Notes: generated by a model not told the origin, from the letters alone. 27,783 nucleotides of DNA from Elysia marginata (GCA_019649035.1 BMAT01001486.1:823484-851266); one strand, 5' to 3'; positions 11,857 through 23,430 are shown, counted from the first letter of the stretch. Numbers and translations: made by a program.

Positions 11857-11920
11857 AGTGCCCCCCTCCCATCTCTATCTGTCTGTCTGTCTCTCGTTCT
11901 CTCTCGTTCTTGCTCATTCT
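11857..11920. repeat. CTGT/CTCT pyrimidine repeat
   Basis: A poly-C run followed by CTATCTGTCTGTCTGTCTCTC and CTCGTT-type units: a short imperfect microsatellite. Confidence 0.8.
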
Positions 11921-12253
11921 ATTTCCTTTGAAATCCAATGTTTATGGTCGATAATTCTTCATGCTGATCCCAAAGGTTTATAAGAACCAAAACGTTTTTA
12001 GTTAGCTTATAAAAAACCTCAAATTTTTGCTTGGTACTAATCCCCTCTATGACCTATTACTATTTGTATTCTCTTCACTTTTTTAATTTAAAAAAACATC
12101 GCACGTTTATTGCTCTTCTATTATAAGCCCATTAAACTACATTTGCGTGATAAAAGGTGGTAGAAAATAGAGAAAAGGCACATCTTGAAAGGTCAAACCA
12201 TAATTTAAACTTGATTTATCAAACCGGAATAGACTGCAGGTGGCGTTTGATAG

Positions 12254-12446
12254 GCTACCCCCCCTCCCCCTTTAGCATCTGTTTGTCTGTCTGTCTCAAA
12301 ACAGGAAATTATTACTGCTTTACTCTTATAGAGATCCTACTTAGACAGTTACTGTTGTATCTATACACACACAATCCCTTATTCTCTCTGTCTCTGTCTG
12401 TCTGTCTTTCTGCCAGTCTGTCTGCCTGTCTCTCTCTCTCTCTCTC
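12254..12446. repeat. CTGT/CT microsatellite blocks
   Basis: Two imperfect blocks (about 12259-12298 and 12384-12446) of CTGT and CT units separated by unique sequence. The open frame through them ending in SLSLSK is repeat-derived. Confidence 0.85.
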
Positions 12447-13059
12447 CAAAACACGAAACACTCCAATTTAATGAGATTCGTCTTATTTTGCTCTTATCTC
12501 TTTATTGTCAAATTATTCATATAATTTGATTTAATTGTTATCTCGCGCGGAAGGGTGTGGCTCTCTTTTTTTAATTTCCGACTAAGACGATATGTGGCTT
12601 AAACCAGTTTCAGCCACTTTCTGACAATACTGCTCTTATACGTAGAATATGATAGAATAAAACCTAATTCCCCTTTATTCTCTCACGCACATAGGCCTTC
12701 TTCCTGATCCTACACTATCCCATCATTCTGCCTCCCTCTGTGACTAACAAAATCGATGTCTAGCCAGCCGGTACTTGTCGGTGAATGAAATCTAATTCTC
12801 TGGGAATTATTGGGAATGCGTGTCAATATGACTGGATCGATGAATCCTTCGCGAGGCAGGCACCAGGCACACGAAGATGGCGCAAGGTGACAGCTCTAGG
12901 GCCTGCTGTGGCACGTTTGGGGCTCTATACAGTGTTATAAATTAAAAATAAAGGGAAACTTGATCACGCTTTAGCCTGGTAAATGGAGTAAGAGACAAAT
13001 AGACCAGGATGAGGAAAAAATCTGGGATTTATCGACAAAAAAGAAGTATGTAAAGTTAC

Positions 13060-13128
13060 ATTAATAGATAGATAAATAGATAGAAATAGGTAGGTAGATA
13101 GAAAGATGGGTAGATGGATAGAAAAACT
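13060..13128. repeat. GATA/GGTA tetranucleotide repeat
   Basis: Imperfect units of AGATAGAT, TAGGTAGG and GATGGATA on the + strand, about 70 bp. Confidence 0.85.
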
Positions 13129-13273
13129 CCATCTATCTGTGTTTATAGCCTTTAAAACAAATTTGTTTGTAGGTCTACGTGGTAGACATTTAGATTTTTT
13201 TCTTTCTATCCTTCCAAACCTATATCTATCGGTCAGTTGACATTTTAACAACCAATCTGTCTTTCCATTTATA

Positions 13274-13479
13274 CTTACTTACTTACTTAGGGCCTTTCGC
13301 ATCTCAGTGCTCCGACTGGGACGCCTCGGCTGCTTCTCGAATCCTCGCTGTAAGCTTGGTCCACTCGTCTCTCTGCTGTGCTATAGATCTCAGGTGCTCT
13401 AGATCGTGGCTGCTTTTCAGTTGCAAATTGCTGTTTATGATTCGGGAAAGGTCTCGGTTGAGGACGACAGGGAGTGTTG
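13274..13479 (-). mobile_element. Short 5'-truncated LINE copy flanked by a 12-bp target-site duplication
   Basis: The interval is bounded by identical TTTCCATTTATA copies (13262-13273 and 13480-13491). On the minus strand it encodes a protein tail containing LEHLRSIAQQRDEWTKLTARI and ending SQSEH-stop, typical of the extreme C-terminus of non-LTR ORF2 (an AQxRxxW motif before the end). It then ends in an AAGT-type tandem tail (CTTACTTACTTACTTAG on the + strand). 5' truncation, simple tail and duplicated target together define retrotransposition by target-primed reverse transcription. The clade is uncertain; the tail differs from that of the 2.1-kb LINE, so it is a different family. Confidence 0.82.
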
Positions 13480-13603
13480 TTTCCATTTATAGACTGCTAA
13501 AAATGAACTATGTGGGTAAATCTGGCAGAAACGACATTTGAAGAAAAAAGCCGTGATAAATTTTGAGTACTATCCAATTAAAAAGTTTAGGAAAACGAAA
13601 AGC

Positions 13604-13724
13604 CATAATAACAATAATAATAGTAATAATAATAACAACAACAATAACATATTATAATACTAATATAACAACGACAACAGCAGCAACAACAACAACAACA
13701 ATAATAATAATAACAATAATAATG

Positions 13725-13784
<60 letters not shown>

Positions 13785-13785
13785 T
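13604..13785. repeat. AAT trinucleotide array at the LINE 3' end
   Basis: (AAT)n with AAC and AGC interruptions on the + strand, pure towards its right end (about 13727-13783), where it abuts the 3' end of the minus-strand LINE. On the LINE strand this is an ATT tail, so the array most likely grew from the retrotransposon tail. Poly-Ile and poly-Tyr frames are artefacts. Confidence 0.95.
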
Positions 13786-15880
13786 TTAGCTTTATGTAGC
13801 GCCTTTTGCAATAATACAAAGACTGAAAGCGCTTTACAAAATAAAAAAAGCTACACAATTTCTTTCACACAAGCTTACAAAACACGGATAACTTAGACAA
13901 TTGAATATTGAAAAATCAATTGAAAGATAAAAATAGATATATGAAATGCAAAAACATAGACAAGATAATTTGTCAATATAGAGTTCCAAATTCCTGCTTA
14001 TGACTGAGTTTTCAAACAAGCATGTCTTCAGAACTTATTTAAATCTAGATAAAGATTCAGACTGTTGGACTGACAAGTGTCACAACATGTGGGCCCTGGA
14101 ATGTAAAAACCCTGTCCCCATAGGTTCTTAATTTTGTTCTAGGTTTGGCTAACAAATTTTTCTTTTCTTACCTTAAAGTTGTCGTAGGAGTGTCAGGTGT
14201 AAACATTGTACAGTACTCAAATAAGTTGGATAATTTGGAAGATATAAACTTTGCAATACAATAGATGCTGCTTTATCCTCAATGCGCTGTTTAACTGATA
14301 GCCAATGAAGCTCTTTCAGTAAAGGTGTAACATGATTACTTCTCTTCTTTCTATATACTAATCTTGCAGCGTTGTTTTGAACTTGCTGTAATTTAACAAC
14401 TTTACATTCAGAGATTTCAGTTATTATAGAATTGCAATAATCTAATTTTGAAGTTACAAAAGCACAGACAAGTTTATTTCTTGCTATAACAGAAAGATAA
14501 GGTCTACTGTGGGCAATCTAAGTTCGAGTTAAAAATAACGTCTATTTTTTAAAGTTAATCATCCATGAAAACTATTGTCTATCATTACTTCAAGGTTTTT
14601 ACACATGTAGAGAAAGAAATTTCATTCCCACACGATTTAAAATTTGATACATCAACAGATTAAAATTTTGATGAAGCTCCATTAATAATCAATTTAGTTT
14701 TATCTTCATTTAATTTTAAAGTATTGGCTGACATCTATGAGGAGATCCTTTTTATACCCTCATCAAGGGATTCAAGGGGAGAACTTGCTTGGGCGGAAGT
14801 ATAAAGCTGAGTGTCATGAGCATACTTACGAAAAAAATAAATTTCATATTGAGGTTATCAAGTGGCTGCGTTTACATGGAAAACAAAATTGGACCTAATA
14901 CAGATACCTGGGGGAAACCATACTTCATGTCATGAGATTTGGTACAGATCTTACTTTCTCAATTACAACTGACTGATGTCTGTTTGAAATATATGAGCTA
15001 AACTAGCACAAAGCAGTTTCTGATATGCCAATAGTTGTTTTTAGTATATCTAACAGTATACGATGGTCTGTAGTAAATGTGGCTTAGAGGTGAAGCAAAG
15101 CAAGTACTTCCACAAGGGCCTCGTCATTGGCTTTTAATAGATAAGTTACTACTTTAAGCAATGCCTTCTCTGTGCTGTGGGGTGGTTTATAAGCAGACTG
15201 AAGCTCATCTGTTGGGTCATTTTTGTAAGGTGTTCCATGAATTGCTTTATAACCCCTTCTTAAGGATTTTGTTGAGAAAAGGTAAGTTTCATACCGGTCT
15301 ATTCTTATAAACATTTTTATCCAAATCATCTTTCTTTAAGAGTTAATAGATTTATACCTTGAAAATCTTTCAATATCTTTAAGAATGGCTTAATGAGCGA
15401 TTCTTTAAAGTCATTAAGTAACAGCCAGACAGAAGCGAGTCATTACTGATCATGGTAATATGAAGAAGGAGACCATCAAGACATTGAAAAAATAAAGTTA
15501 ATGGCAATGGATCAAGAGGACATGGCTTCTTTGGTGAACTAAGAATTGTTCTTTAACCTGGGACTCGTTTATTACTTTGACCTCTGACAAAATTTGACTA
15601 TGAAATTTTTCACATGGCGGAACGTCTAGGCTATTTTCTAGGCACAGGTTTGATCTAATGGTATTAATTTTATTGACAAAAAATGACATCTAATTTTCAC
15701 AAAGTTTATCAAATGGTACAAAATCTGAAAGGGTGGCTTTTTTCCCTTTCTCAGTAACTAATCGGTTAAGCCAAAAAGTTCCTTGCTGGAGTCAATGCAG
15801 AAAACTTTCTCATTTAGATATTGACTCTTTTCTGCAACAAAATACTTTTTGTCTTCCTCGTGTGGTGAGTGTAGATGTCT
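13786..15880 (-). pseudogene. Decayed, 5'-truncated non-LTR retrotransposon (CR1/jockey-like LINE), RT part and 3' end
   Basis: Reading the minus strand, segments of a non-LTR ORF2 occur in the correct order across frameshifts and stops. First the pre-RT linker (EKSQYLNEKVFCIDSSKELF near 15800, FFVNKINTIRSNL near 15670), then CPLDPLPL (about 15525), LLKKDDLDKNVYKN and RPV-NLPFLNKIL (about 15250-15340), LQSAYKPPHSTEKALLKVV (about 15150-15210), GFPQVSVLGPILF (about 14910) and the catalytic box as YAHD (14813-14824; intact form YADD). Then come MSANTLKLNEDKTKLIIN and the C-terminal SKLDYCNSIITEI, VQNNAARLVYRKKRSNHVTP and LLKELHWLSVKQRI (about 14281-14450). The 3' end has a GCGCT hairpin (about 13798-13833) and runs into an ATT tail. 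The endonuclease half is absent. The copy is inactive. Confidence 0.88.
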
Positions 15881-16979
15881 CTATGTAATTGAGTCCCCAA
15901 GTTCCTCCACTGGCGTTAAGACCATCATCATATTACATGAACAGGAAGTACGTGGTACTCGAAAAGAATGTAAGCAATGTAGGCCCAAAAATACAACTTG
16001 AGAGAAACACGAATAAACTTCATGATGTAGAGCATAAATTGTCGCTGAAACACTGAAAATAAGAAACTTTCGTTGTCGAAAAGCCTGTTTAAAAACCTGA
16101 ATGAAAGAAAAATCAGCAATGGAAAGATAGACACTCAATTAGATTCTCTTAGAACGCAGAGCTGATTTGATTGGAAGACAAAATAACCATCTCTAACTCC
16201 TCATTAAACACGACATTTTTCTTTGCAATAAAGCCTTACTCAAGAATGCAGCCTGTGTTTATGTTATTTTAAAGACAGATAAATTTTACAAAAATCCATC
16301 AACCCTGTATTGGCAATATAACAACATTGCACATCATTGTCGATCAGTCGATAGAGCTCATCAGCGGTGATCGACTTTATTGATTATGGAAATGTTTTTG
16401 CAGCATTAGAAGAAGAGTTATAATGGAATCTCGTGACACAGTGAATTGCTAATTCATGATGTTGATCTGGGATGAACTTTTTTAAAGCCACTATTCATAC
16501 GCTTTTAGATTTACTCGAAAAAAAAATAATAGGTTATTTTTCTATCCTTATGTCTAATTGTTATTCTGTACACGACCAAGGAGAAGAGTCTAAATTTAAC
16601 CAGTCATAGCCTCTCAGCAACAGAAAGTCAAGTCGGTTTCTTTTGCTAAAATCGATTTTCTCTCTCAGAAATTCCGAAACAGTGTAAAATGGAAATCCTC
16701 AACTATTTACAATGGTCCCGGGCTTATATCTCCATCTCTTGGCTATGGTTTCAGAAACTTTTGAAATTTGGATAGCAATAAAGCTTTTCTTTAACCATTA
16801 TGAAACCCACACGATTTATCTTGATGAAAAAAGATCTTCCACATATATCGTTTTTTTAATACTCTTAACAAAAATTGTAAAACTTGGAGACGCTGCAAAT
16901 TAATTTTCCCTCCCGTTCAACATGCTCAATTCACTGACATCATAACATATCCATTTCTTTACCTGTCCTCTATCCACAG
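15881..16979. other. No gene seen up to the splice acceptor
   Basis: Non-coding DNA between the 5'-truncated LINE end and the exon acceptor. The last 60 bases form a good branch-point and pyrimidine tract (TCACTGAC, then CTTTACCTGTCCTCTATCCACAG). Confidence 0.6.
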
Positions 16980-17833
16980 TCTCGGCCTTCGCCATCTCTG
17001 GTATCATTTTCGGATGCCTGGTGTTTGTGGTGGGTATGTCTGCAGCCGCCTACAAGTGCTACAGACGCCGGGTCATGCAAAACGCTCAAAACCGTCTCTC
17101 CTCAGCCATAAAGAAGGGTCTGCAGGAGAGCAACTCTGGCAGCTTCAAGAAAAACATGAATGTCCGCAACACCACCAAGGTGATGAAGTCTAAAGGCACA
17201 AGTCCTATCACGCCTCCTGGTGGGGAGTCTGGTAGTGGTGGCCTCGAGCGCATGCCTATGATGGGCTTCTCCTCCTCAGGGGGGTATATTTCGCCTGAAG
17301 GTGCTCCTCACTGTGGAGGGGTAAAGGCTGAGATGCATGTAGAGACGGAGAAGGATGGGGCTACGCCAGAGAAAGAAGATATGAGGATGAGGGACCGCAG
17401 CGGCAGCGGAGTGGCATCCTTACCTGCGGAGCGTCCCACCAAATTGGGAAATCTCACCTTCTCCGTAGCCCACGATGAGCAGAAATGTGCCCTCATGGTC
17501 AGCATAATTCGCGCGGATGAGCTTCCCCCTCGAGATCCAGCTCTTGGTGGTTGTGATCCTTACGTTAAACTGCAACTTTTGCCGGAGAAGAAGCACAAGT
17601 GCAAGACCCGTGTCTTGCGCAAGACGCTGTCGCCTACGTATGAGGAAACATTCACGTTCTACGGCGTGACCAGCAACCAGATCGCCGCCACGACACTGCA
17701 CTTTGTCGTGCTTAGTTTCGACCGTTTCTCGCGTGATGAGATTATTGGAGAGGTCATCTACCCATTGTCTGACCCGGATGTGGAAAAGAAAGAGGAGCCA
17801 ATAACGCGCGAAATCACCCCGAGGCATCTGAAG
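16980..17833 (+). CDS. syt4: Synaptotagmin-4/11-like, internal exon: membrane anchor, linker and C2A
   Basis: Internal coding exon of a synaptotagmin, a membrane-anchored vesicle protein that binds phospholipids and SNAREs. The acceptor is a pyrimidine-rich tract ending CACAG at 16979; the exon begins with the last two bases of a split codon. Reading from TCG at 16982, a hydrophobic stretch (SAFAISGIIFGCLVFVVGMS) is the transmembrane segment, followed by YKCYRRR, a basic stop-transfer sequence whose Cys is a candidate palmitoylation site. A Gly/Ser/Lys-rich linker follows, then C2A from about 17441. LPEKKHKCKTRVLRKTLSPT and LSFDRFSRDEIIGEV are hallmarks of the Syt4/11 branch. Loop 1 keeps two Asp (17534, 17555). 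Loop 3 has Ser (17714) where Syt1 has a calcium-binding Asp, as in vertebrate Syt4/11, and Glu (17738) at the last Asp position. The donor is AAG|GTGAGT after 17833, phase 0. Read-through would hit a stop at 17879. The Met at 17021 lies inside the anchor and is not the likely start. The exon is intact. Confidence 0.96.
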
Positions 17834-18693
17834 GTGAGTTTTCCAGTTGTTAATATAACTCTTTCAGACACAAATTCATAACCTTTCTAGTTCTTTCTAA
17901 TTTTGTGCATTTTAAACACAATTTTTCAACGGAAAAAGAGCCTGGACAACTATTGTTGCAATAAAGTAATAGACGATTCGAACATGCAAGCAGCCTTCAC
18001 CCAAAAGGCAGGGAATTAAAAAAAAATACTTTATTGCGCTTACCGCCTCGCCCTGCCGCTCAAGAGCTGCCCTTTTAAAAATACATCGGCTAAAAAGACA
18101 GTGCAAAACTATTTACCTGTCACCTGTCAGCATCATTTATTACGATGCTAGCCCCATCTTCAGACGTCAACACAATCTTTACGCAATTAAAGCTCTCGCG
18201 ATATCCATGTGCAATTTCCTGTATGCTCGTGCCACTGACCCTCTTATGTTGTCTATAGTTTATGATGGATGGTCTACCTACTTTTATTCTTGTCTCTTTT
18301 TTCCTTGACCTCTGTCTCTATTGCCATGAGACTGGTGGTTTTTTTTTGGCACTGGGTGACCAGAACTATTAGACAAAACAGTGTTACTACATAACCATTT
18401 TCTTCCATATCCTGCGTTTTAAGTCAAAAGATATTTATAGCAAGTAATAAAATCCAGGGGTTTACTTTAAAGTCTTAATTTTGCTTGTTTTGTTTATTTA
18501 CAAGTGATATTTGATAAATATTAATTTGAAATGCAAACCCCTATAAAAAAAAATCATAAAGCTGGGGTCTCTGTAAAATCTATGGTGGCATTATGTAGCA
18601 GCACCAGAAGTGGAGGATCTAGTAGTAGTATTCGTACGTTTCCATGCCCATTAATCTAACCACTCTACCTATCCATCGGACCACAAACTAGAT

Positions 18694-18846
18694 AAGTAGT
18701 AGCAGTAGCAGAAACAACAGTCTTAGTAGTAGTAGTAGCAGCAGCAGCAACAGCAGGAGCAGCATCAGCAGCAGTAGTAGTAGTAGCAGTAGTAGTAATT
18801 GTGGTAGTGATAGTGATAGCAGTAGTAGTCGTAGTAGTAGTAGTAA

Positions 18847-18879
<33 letters not shown>

Positions 18880-18897
18880 TAGTAGTGGTAGCAGTAA

Positions 18898-18929
<32 letters not shown>

Positions 18930-19094
18930 ATAGTAGTAGTAGTAGTAGTAGTAGCACTAGTAGTAATTGTGGTAGTAATAGTGATAGCAGTAGTAATCGT
19001 AGCAGCAGCAGCAATAGTAGTAGTCGTAGTAGTAGTAGTAGTAGTAGTAGTAGTAATAACAGTAGTAGTAGTAGTAGTAGTAGCAGCAGCAGTG

Positions 19095-19131
<37 letters not shown>

Positions 19132-19201
19132 TAGTAGTAGTGGTAGTAGTAGTAGTGGCATTTGCTGTTGTTGTTGTTGTAGTTGCTGTATATTTGGTAG
19201 A
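18694..19201. repeat. AGT/ACT trinucleotide array with CAG and GTT interruptions
   Basis: About 500 bp of (AGT)n on the + strand, interspersed with AGC, AAT and GGT variants, ending in a TTG-type tract. It lies in the intron between the C2A and C2B exons. All long open frames across it (poly-Leu, poly-Thr, poly-Val) are artefacts of the triplet repeat. Confidence 0.97.
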
Positions 19202-19291
19202 AGCAGATCTATACATGCGTCCTTATTTTTATAGTTTTCTCTCTTTATGTCTGTTTTTGGGATTTGACGGTAATTCATTTCCTTACATGTT

Positions 19292-19615
19292 CTAAGCAGC
19301 ACGATTTTCTCTGGCACTAGTGGCACTGGGTAACAAGCGTTGGGTATTTAGAGGTTTGCCGTCTGCAATACCTTCATGCTGGGAACTTTCTTTTCTAAGA
19401 ACATGCGAAAAGATCGATGGTGAAAGACTTTCTGGCTCTTTTGATGTATGATGTACAATGCCTATTTTTAGATCATTGCACAATGTAGGACAATTCGCAA
19501 GTTTGTTTTGTAATTTGCTTTTTACTGAATGTAATAATTTAATGACAGAAACATCTTCTTTTTGTTTCGTTTTATAGAGGGCTCTTATGTGATCAGATGA
19601 AATAATATCAGGCAT
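19292..19615 (-). CDS. Unassigned 107-codon open frame, doubtful
   Basis: The longest frame in the intron that is not repeat-derived. Its composition is protein-like (mixed charged and hydrophobic residues, KSKLQNKLANCPTLCNDLK near the middle), but I recognise no domain. It is antisense to the gene, with no visible splice or promoter signals. It may be a transposon remnant or chance. Confidence 0.15.
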   Translation of the reverse strand: MPDIISSDHIRALYKTKQKEDVSVIKLLHSVKSKLQNKLANCPTLCNDLKIGIVHHTSKEPESLSPSIFSHVLRKESSQHEGIADGKPLNTQRLLPSATSARENRAA

Positions 19616-20357
19616 AAAGGCCCATATGATTTTGACTAAGCGACTGAAAAAAAGGAAATAATATGCTTGTACTAAACAATTCTAAACTTTGATACAGAAC
19701 AAATATTCACATATTTTTGGATTTAAAACACGTTTTAAACTTAATGCTGAAAAGACAATGGTAAGGATGAAAAAAAAAAGGCGAACCACATTCACACTAC
19801 ACACAGATCGCAACTTGTACGTTGGTTTATGAAAATCTTTAAAAAAACACCAGCTTCGAAACAAAGGACTTGTCAATAATGCATGAAGGTCTTAATTCTA
19901 CCTTGGAACCCAACACGTAGCCTTCCCAAGAATTATGCATCATTAATAACAGCGTGCAGAGTGTGCTGTGTGGGAAATGGCTGGCTCTGTTGGCATAGTC
20001 AGTTCTTCTTTGCCTTGATGCTCTTATTGATTTTTCTCATGAGCAGCCAAATTATATTTATTCTGGACTGCTCACACTGTTTCCTGTTTTCCTTAGTGTC
20101 CCGCGTTATTTTGCTTTCTTCAGATAACCATGCTTGATTCTCTTAGCTCTAATCAGGCGCATAAGCAAATCAGTACCAAGTCCTGGTCTTTATTGTGCCC
20201 TTTATTCTATTCTTGGTTGTTAAGCTACCATCGCTGGCAAGGCGAGCTAAATGTGTTAGAGAGGTGGCCAAAGTCATTTTGGTTGAGAGAGACGGTCCGT
20301 TTATCGGGTCCTAACATTAGAATTGGGCCTGAAGACGAGATTAAAAGAAAAGTTAAA

Positions 20358-20450
20358 GTACGAGGGGGAGGGAAAGCTAAAAAGAGAGAAGAAAAAGAAG
20401 AAGAAGAAGAAGAAGAAGAAGAAGAAGAAGAAGAAGGAGAAGTACAACAA
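20358..20450. repeat. GAA-rich purine tract
   Basis: Purine-rich sequence with a core of about 15 GAA units (about 20393-20436), within the intron between the two syt4 exons. The open frame across it encodes poly-Glu but has no other protein-like feature. Confidence 0.9.
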
Positions 20451-22354
20451 CGACAACAAGGAAACGTTAGAAAAAGCAGATCGTATAACAGAGGAGTAAA
20501 GAAAAGAAAAACGGCGGTGGTGGCGACTGAACTGACAAAGCTACAAAAATAAAAGTAAGTTTAAAACTTTTGATCTACAAATTAAATGTAAAAAGTTCAT
20601 GGCAACAAAAATTGAAATATTTACAACCCTTTTATAATTGCCAAAAGGGGGTAATCACAAATCTTGGGTTACTCCTTCTTTGTGGAAGACCAGCTGAAAT
20701 TGTCACCGACGTTAATTTGTTCACCTTTAGCGGACATTAATTTGTTGACTGACGAATACGGTAACCACTTGTGAAAATCAAGGTGGCTTCATATAGCAGG
20801 CACCCTAAGCTTTCATTTTATTTATAACTTTTCTCTCTGTTATGCTAATTTTAATTAAAGAGCCAAGATTTTCCAGCCACATCTCATTTTAAATCAATAC
20901 AATTGAACACAACTACAATGTATATACATACATGCATACGAAAAAAGGAGTTGAAAAGTAAACTAATTCTACTAAAACTGGCCCAAAAAATTACTTAAAT
21001 TAATGTAAATGCTCACTAATTAAAAATTCGTAACACATTTCAAATTTGTGAAGGGTATGATATTTTGACTAAAAATATTCTAAAACCATCTTAAAATTAA
21101 CAAACTTGAAGTCGACAGTCGATAGTATTTTTTTTATCGAAAGGCAAACACACATCATACTTAAAGCAAAATTCTACTCTATTCTTATATATATAAAAAT
21201 CAGTATCTATCTCTTAAATTAGATATTAGCGACACACTAGTTTCTTCTGCTATTCCCCTTTTGGAAAAAGGCAGACCAGGGGACAAATGAATCGGCATGC
21301 AGTTCTGCTTTTTTCTTATTTTTTTAGGGGAAGAGGGGGGGGGGTTGTTTTATGTACTCCGAGTTTACCGCTTCGACCAATCAAAAGACCTACAAAAATA
21401 TTATAGAGGGAGTGTGTGACGCCATTCTTTACACAAGTCATTTGCTTAAATGATGCCTCAGAACACATGGTAGTTATACTGTCTTGTTTTTTTTCTTCTT
21501 TTTACCTATTACCGAGCTTGATTTCTTAATAACTTTCGTGTTTTTGAACCAAAAACGTCTAATGAACATGGCGACATTGCTGGTTCTATGATAGCAAAAA
21601 AAATCAATAGGCTTGAGGAAAGAGAAGCAAATAGTCTGATCCTCTTATACAATTTTCCTTCGAATTGGGGCCTTGTCGTTTTTGTGCAATATCTCTGCGG
21701 GCTGCATGATTATTTCCAAAGATTCAAACAAAGATTTATATTTGCAACATACTATACTCAAAGTAAAAAATGCACAGTGAATTTTTTCAGACGCAAGTGA
21801 GATTAGCAATGCTATACATTATTAGGTCTATATTATTTGTTCTTTGTACTGGTGAAGATAGTATGTAGAATGTTTGCGGAGTTGGTCCTTACAAAATTAC
21901 TTTTTATTCGTGTAATTTCAAGATCATTACTTTTCAAGGAAAATGTAATGTTTTCCTACTAAAAGTTTAACACCCCCCCCCCCCTACTTTTCGCTGTTTT
22001 CTTGTCTCTAGTACTACCATCCCGCCTCTTCACTGTTCAATTTTATGAAAATCAATGGTGATATTGTTCACAAGTTCTTTAAATTTGCAGTCATTATCAC
22101 AGTTTCAGAGAAAAATAAGAGGGGGAATCACGAGACATATAAGTGCCTTATTTTTCATGGAACAACGTGAATGACGCTACACAACCTTGTTTGTTATAAG
22201 TGATGTTACGACAGTACAAAGCTAGATGAGACAAATTCTCTCAATAGCGCTTTGTTAGCATCATACTGTTACTGGTGGAGAGGCTTCTACTCGCTTTGGT
22301 TGTCAGATCAACGCTACTTAATAGTGCTGCGTAGATGACGTCGATGGACAACAA

Positions 22355-22498
22355 GAGAGAGAGAGCGGGAGAGAGAGACAGAGGGAGGGAGAGAGAGGAT
22401 GAGCTGGGCAAGATAACGAAAGATAGATGGAGGATAGGTAGATAAAGAGAGGATAGAAAGAGGAAGCGAGAGACACAGAAAGAGAGAGAGAGAGANAG

Positions 22499-22541
<43 letters not shown>
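22355..22541. repeat. GA dinucleotide microsatellite with an ambiguous base
   Basis: Imperfect GA/GGA/GATA units at the left become pure (GA)n at about 22480-22541. Position 22496 is an N, probably an unresolved base in the repeat. Confidence 0.95.
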
Positions 22542-22546
<5 letters not shown>

Positions 22547-23430
22547 GCTTTACTTTCCGCCTACGCAGCATCCAAAAATCAATAGCGGTAAGAACGACTA
22601 TCGCTGGTTCTCAGAAAAGATACATTAACCGAAAAAAACACGCAATGGCTGGTTGGGCTTGCATTGGCGGCCTTTGAATCTGTAACGTTGTTGTTTTTTA
22701 AGGCTTTAGTCTGAAGGGACATCAAATCATTGTTTTGGAAGCATGGCTGCAAGACTGTTTATTCTACTTTTCTCGTTTAATCCTATTTCCTATCTTCACA
22801 TTTTTCCAGTGTTTAGAATGACTTTTCTCGCTCAAAGTAAGATGTTTCGTCTACAGGAAATAAGGAAAGGTTCATTATTTTTACAGAAGATATAAAAAAG
22901 TAGCTTCATTCTACTGCAATGCGATGCTTTAGTTTATTCGTCTCTTGTGTCAATCGTTTAAAGCAAAAAGCCTCATTTCTATCTAAATTCTTCTCATACC
23001 GATACTAGTTAGATGGGCAGGCTGTGAAAGGTAAAATGAAAATCTAAATCTCGGCTCGAAAAAAAATTGTATGCCTTGGCGTTTCGGGCCGTTTCCGACA
23101 GATGCTCCTTGTGATTAGAAGAAGATGCATCGATTGTAAAAGAAAACTATTGAGCGTTTTTTCGTTTAGCGCCATTTCCACTAAAATGCTCTATGAGCTT
23201 TTATGTAGGCAACTGTCTGGTCTATCCTTTAGCTGGCTGAGGAATATTTTAAAAATAGAATATAGGTTAGGTCTACATAAAATATCTATATTGTCTACAA
23301 TTTGCCTTGTATCTAGAAATCAATTTAGGTGATCTAGATTCATACCTAGATCCTGAAGACACCTTGATCTATAGTCTTGGTTAGGCCTGGATCTACCCTA
23401 GGTTTTAAGTGCCATTTTTCTGCCATTTTA

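Larger units (their letters stand above)
10705..13059. other. Presumed intron or flanking DNA; only microsatellites seen
   Basis: If the candidate exon at 10666 is real, this is the start of its 6.3-kb intron. No protein-like frame was found. The 106-codon minus-strand frame at 10695-11015 overlaps the candidate exon and matches nothing I recognise. Confidence 0.5.

Noticed and set aside
13563-13858. Poly-Ile and poly-Tyr frames
   Set aside because: Products of the AAT array at the LINE tail.
17420-17827. 135-codon minus-strand frame
   Set aside because: Antisense shadow of the C2A-coding exon, which has unambiguous homology on the + strand.
18665-19326. Long poly-Leu, poly-Thr and poly-Val open frames on both strands
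   Set aside because: Pure products of the AGT trinucleotide array; no non-repeat protein segment.
20130-20552. 140-codon frame with a Glu-rich tract
   Set aside because: The tract is the GAA microsatellite and the rest has no domain; it lies within the syt4 intron.
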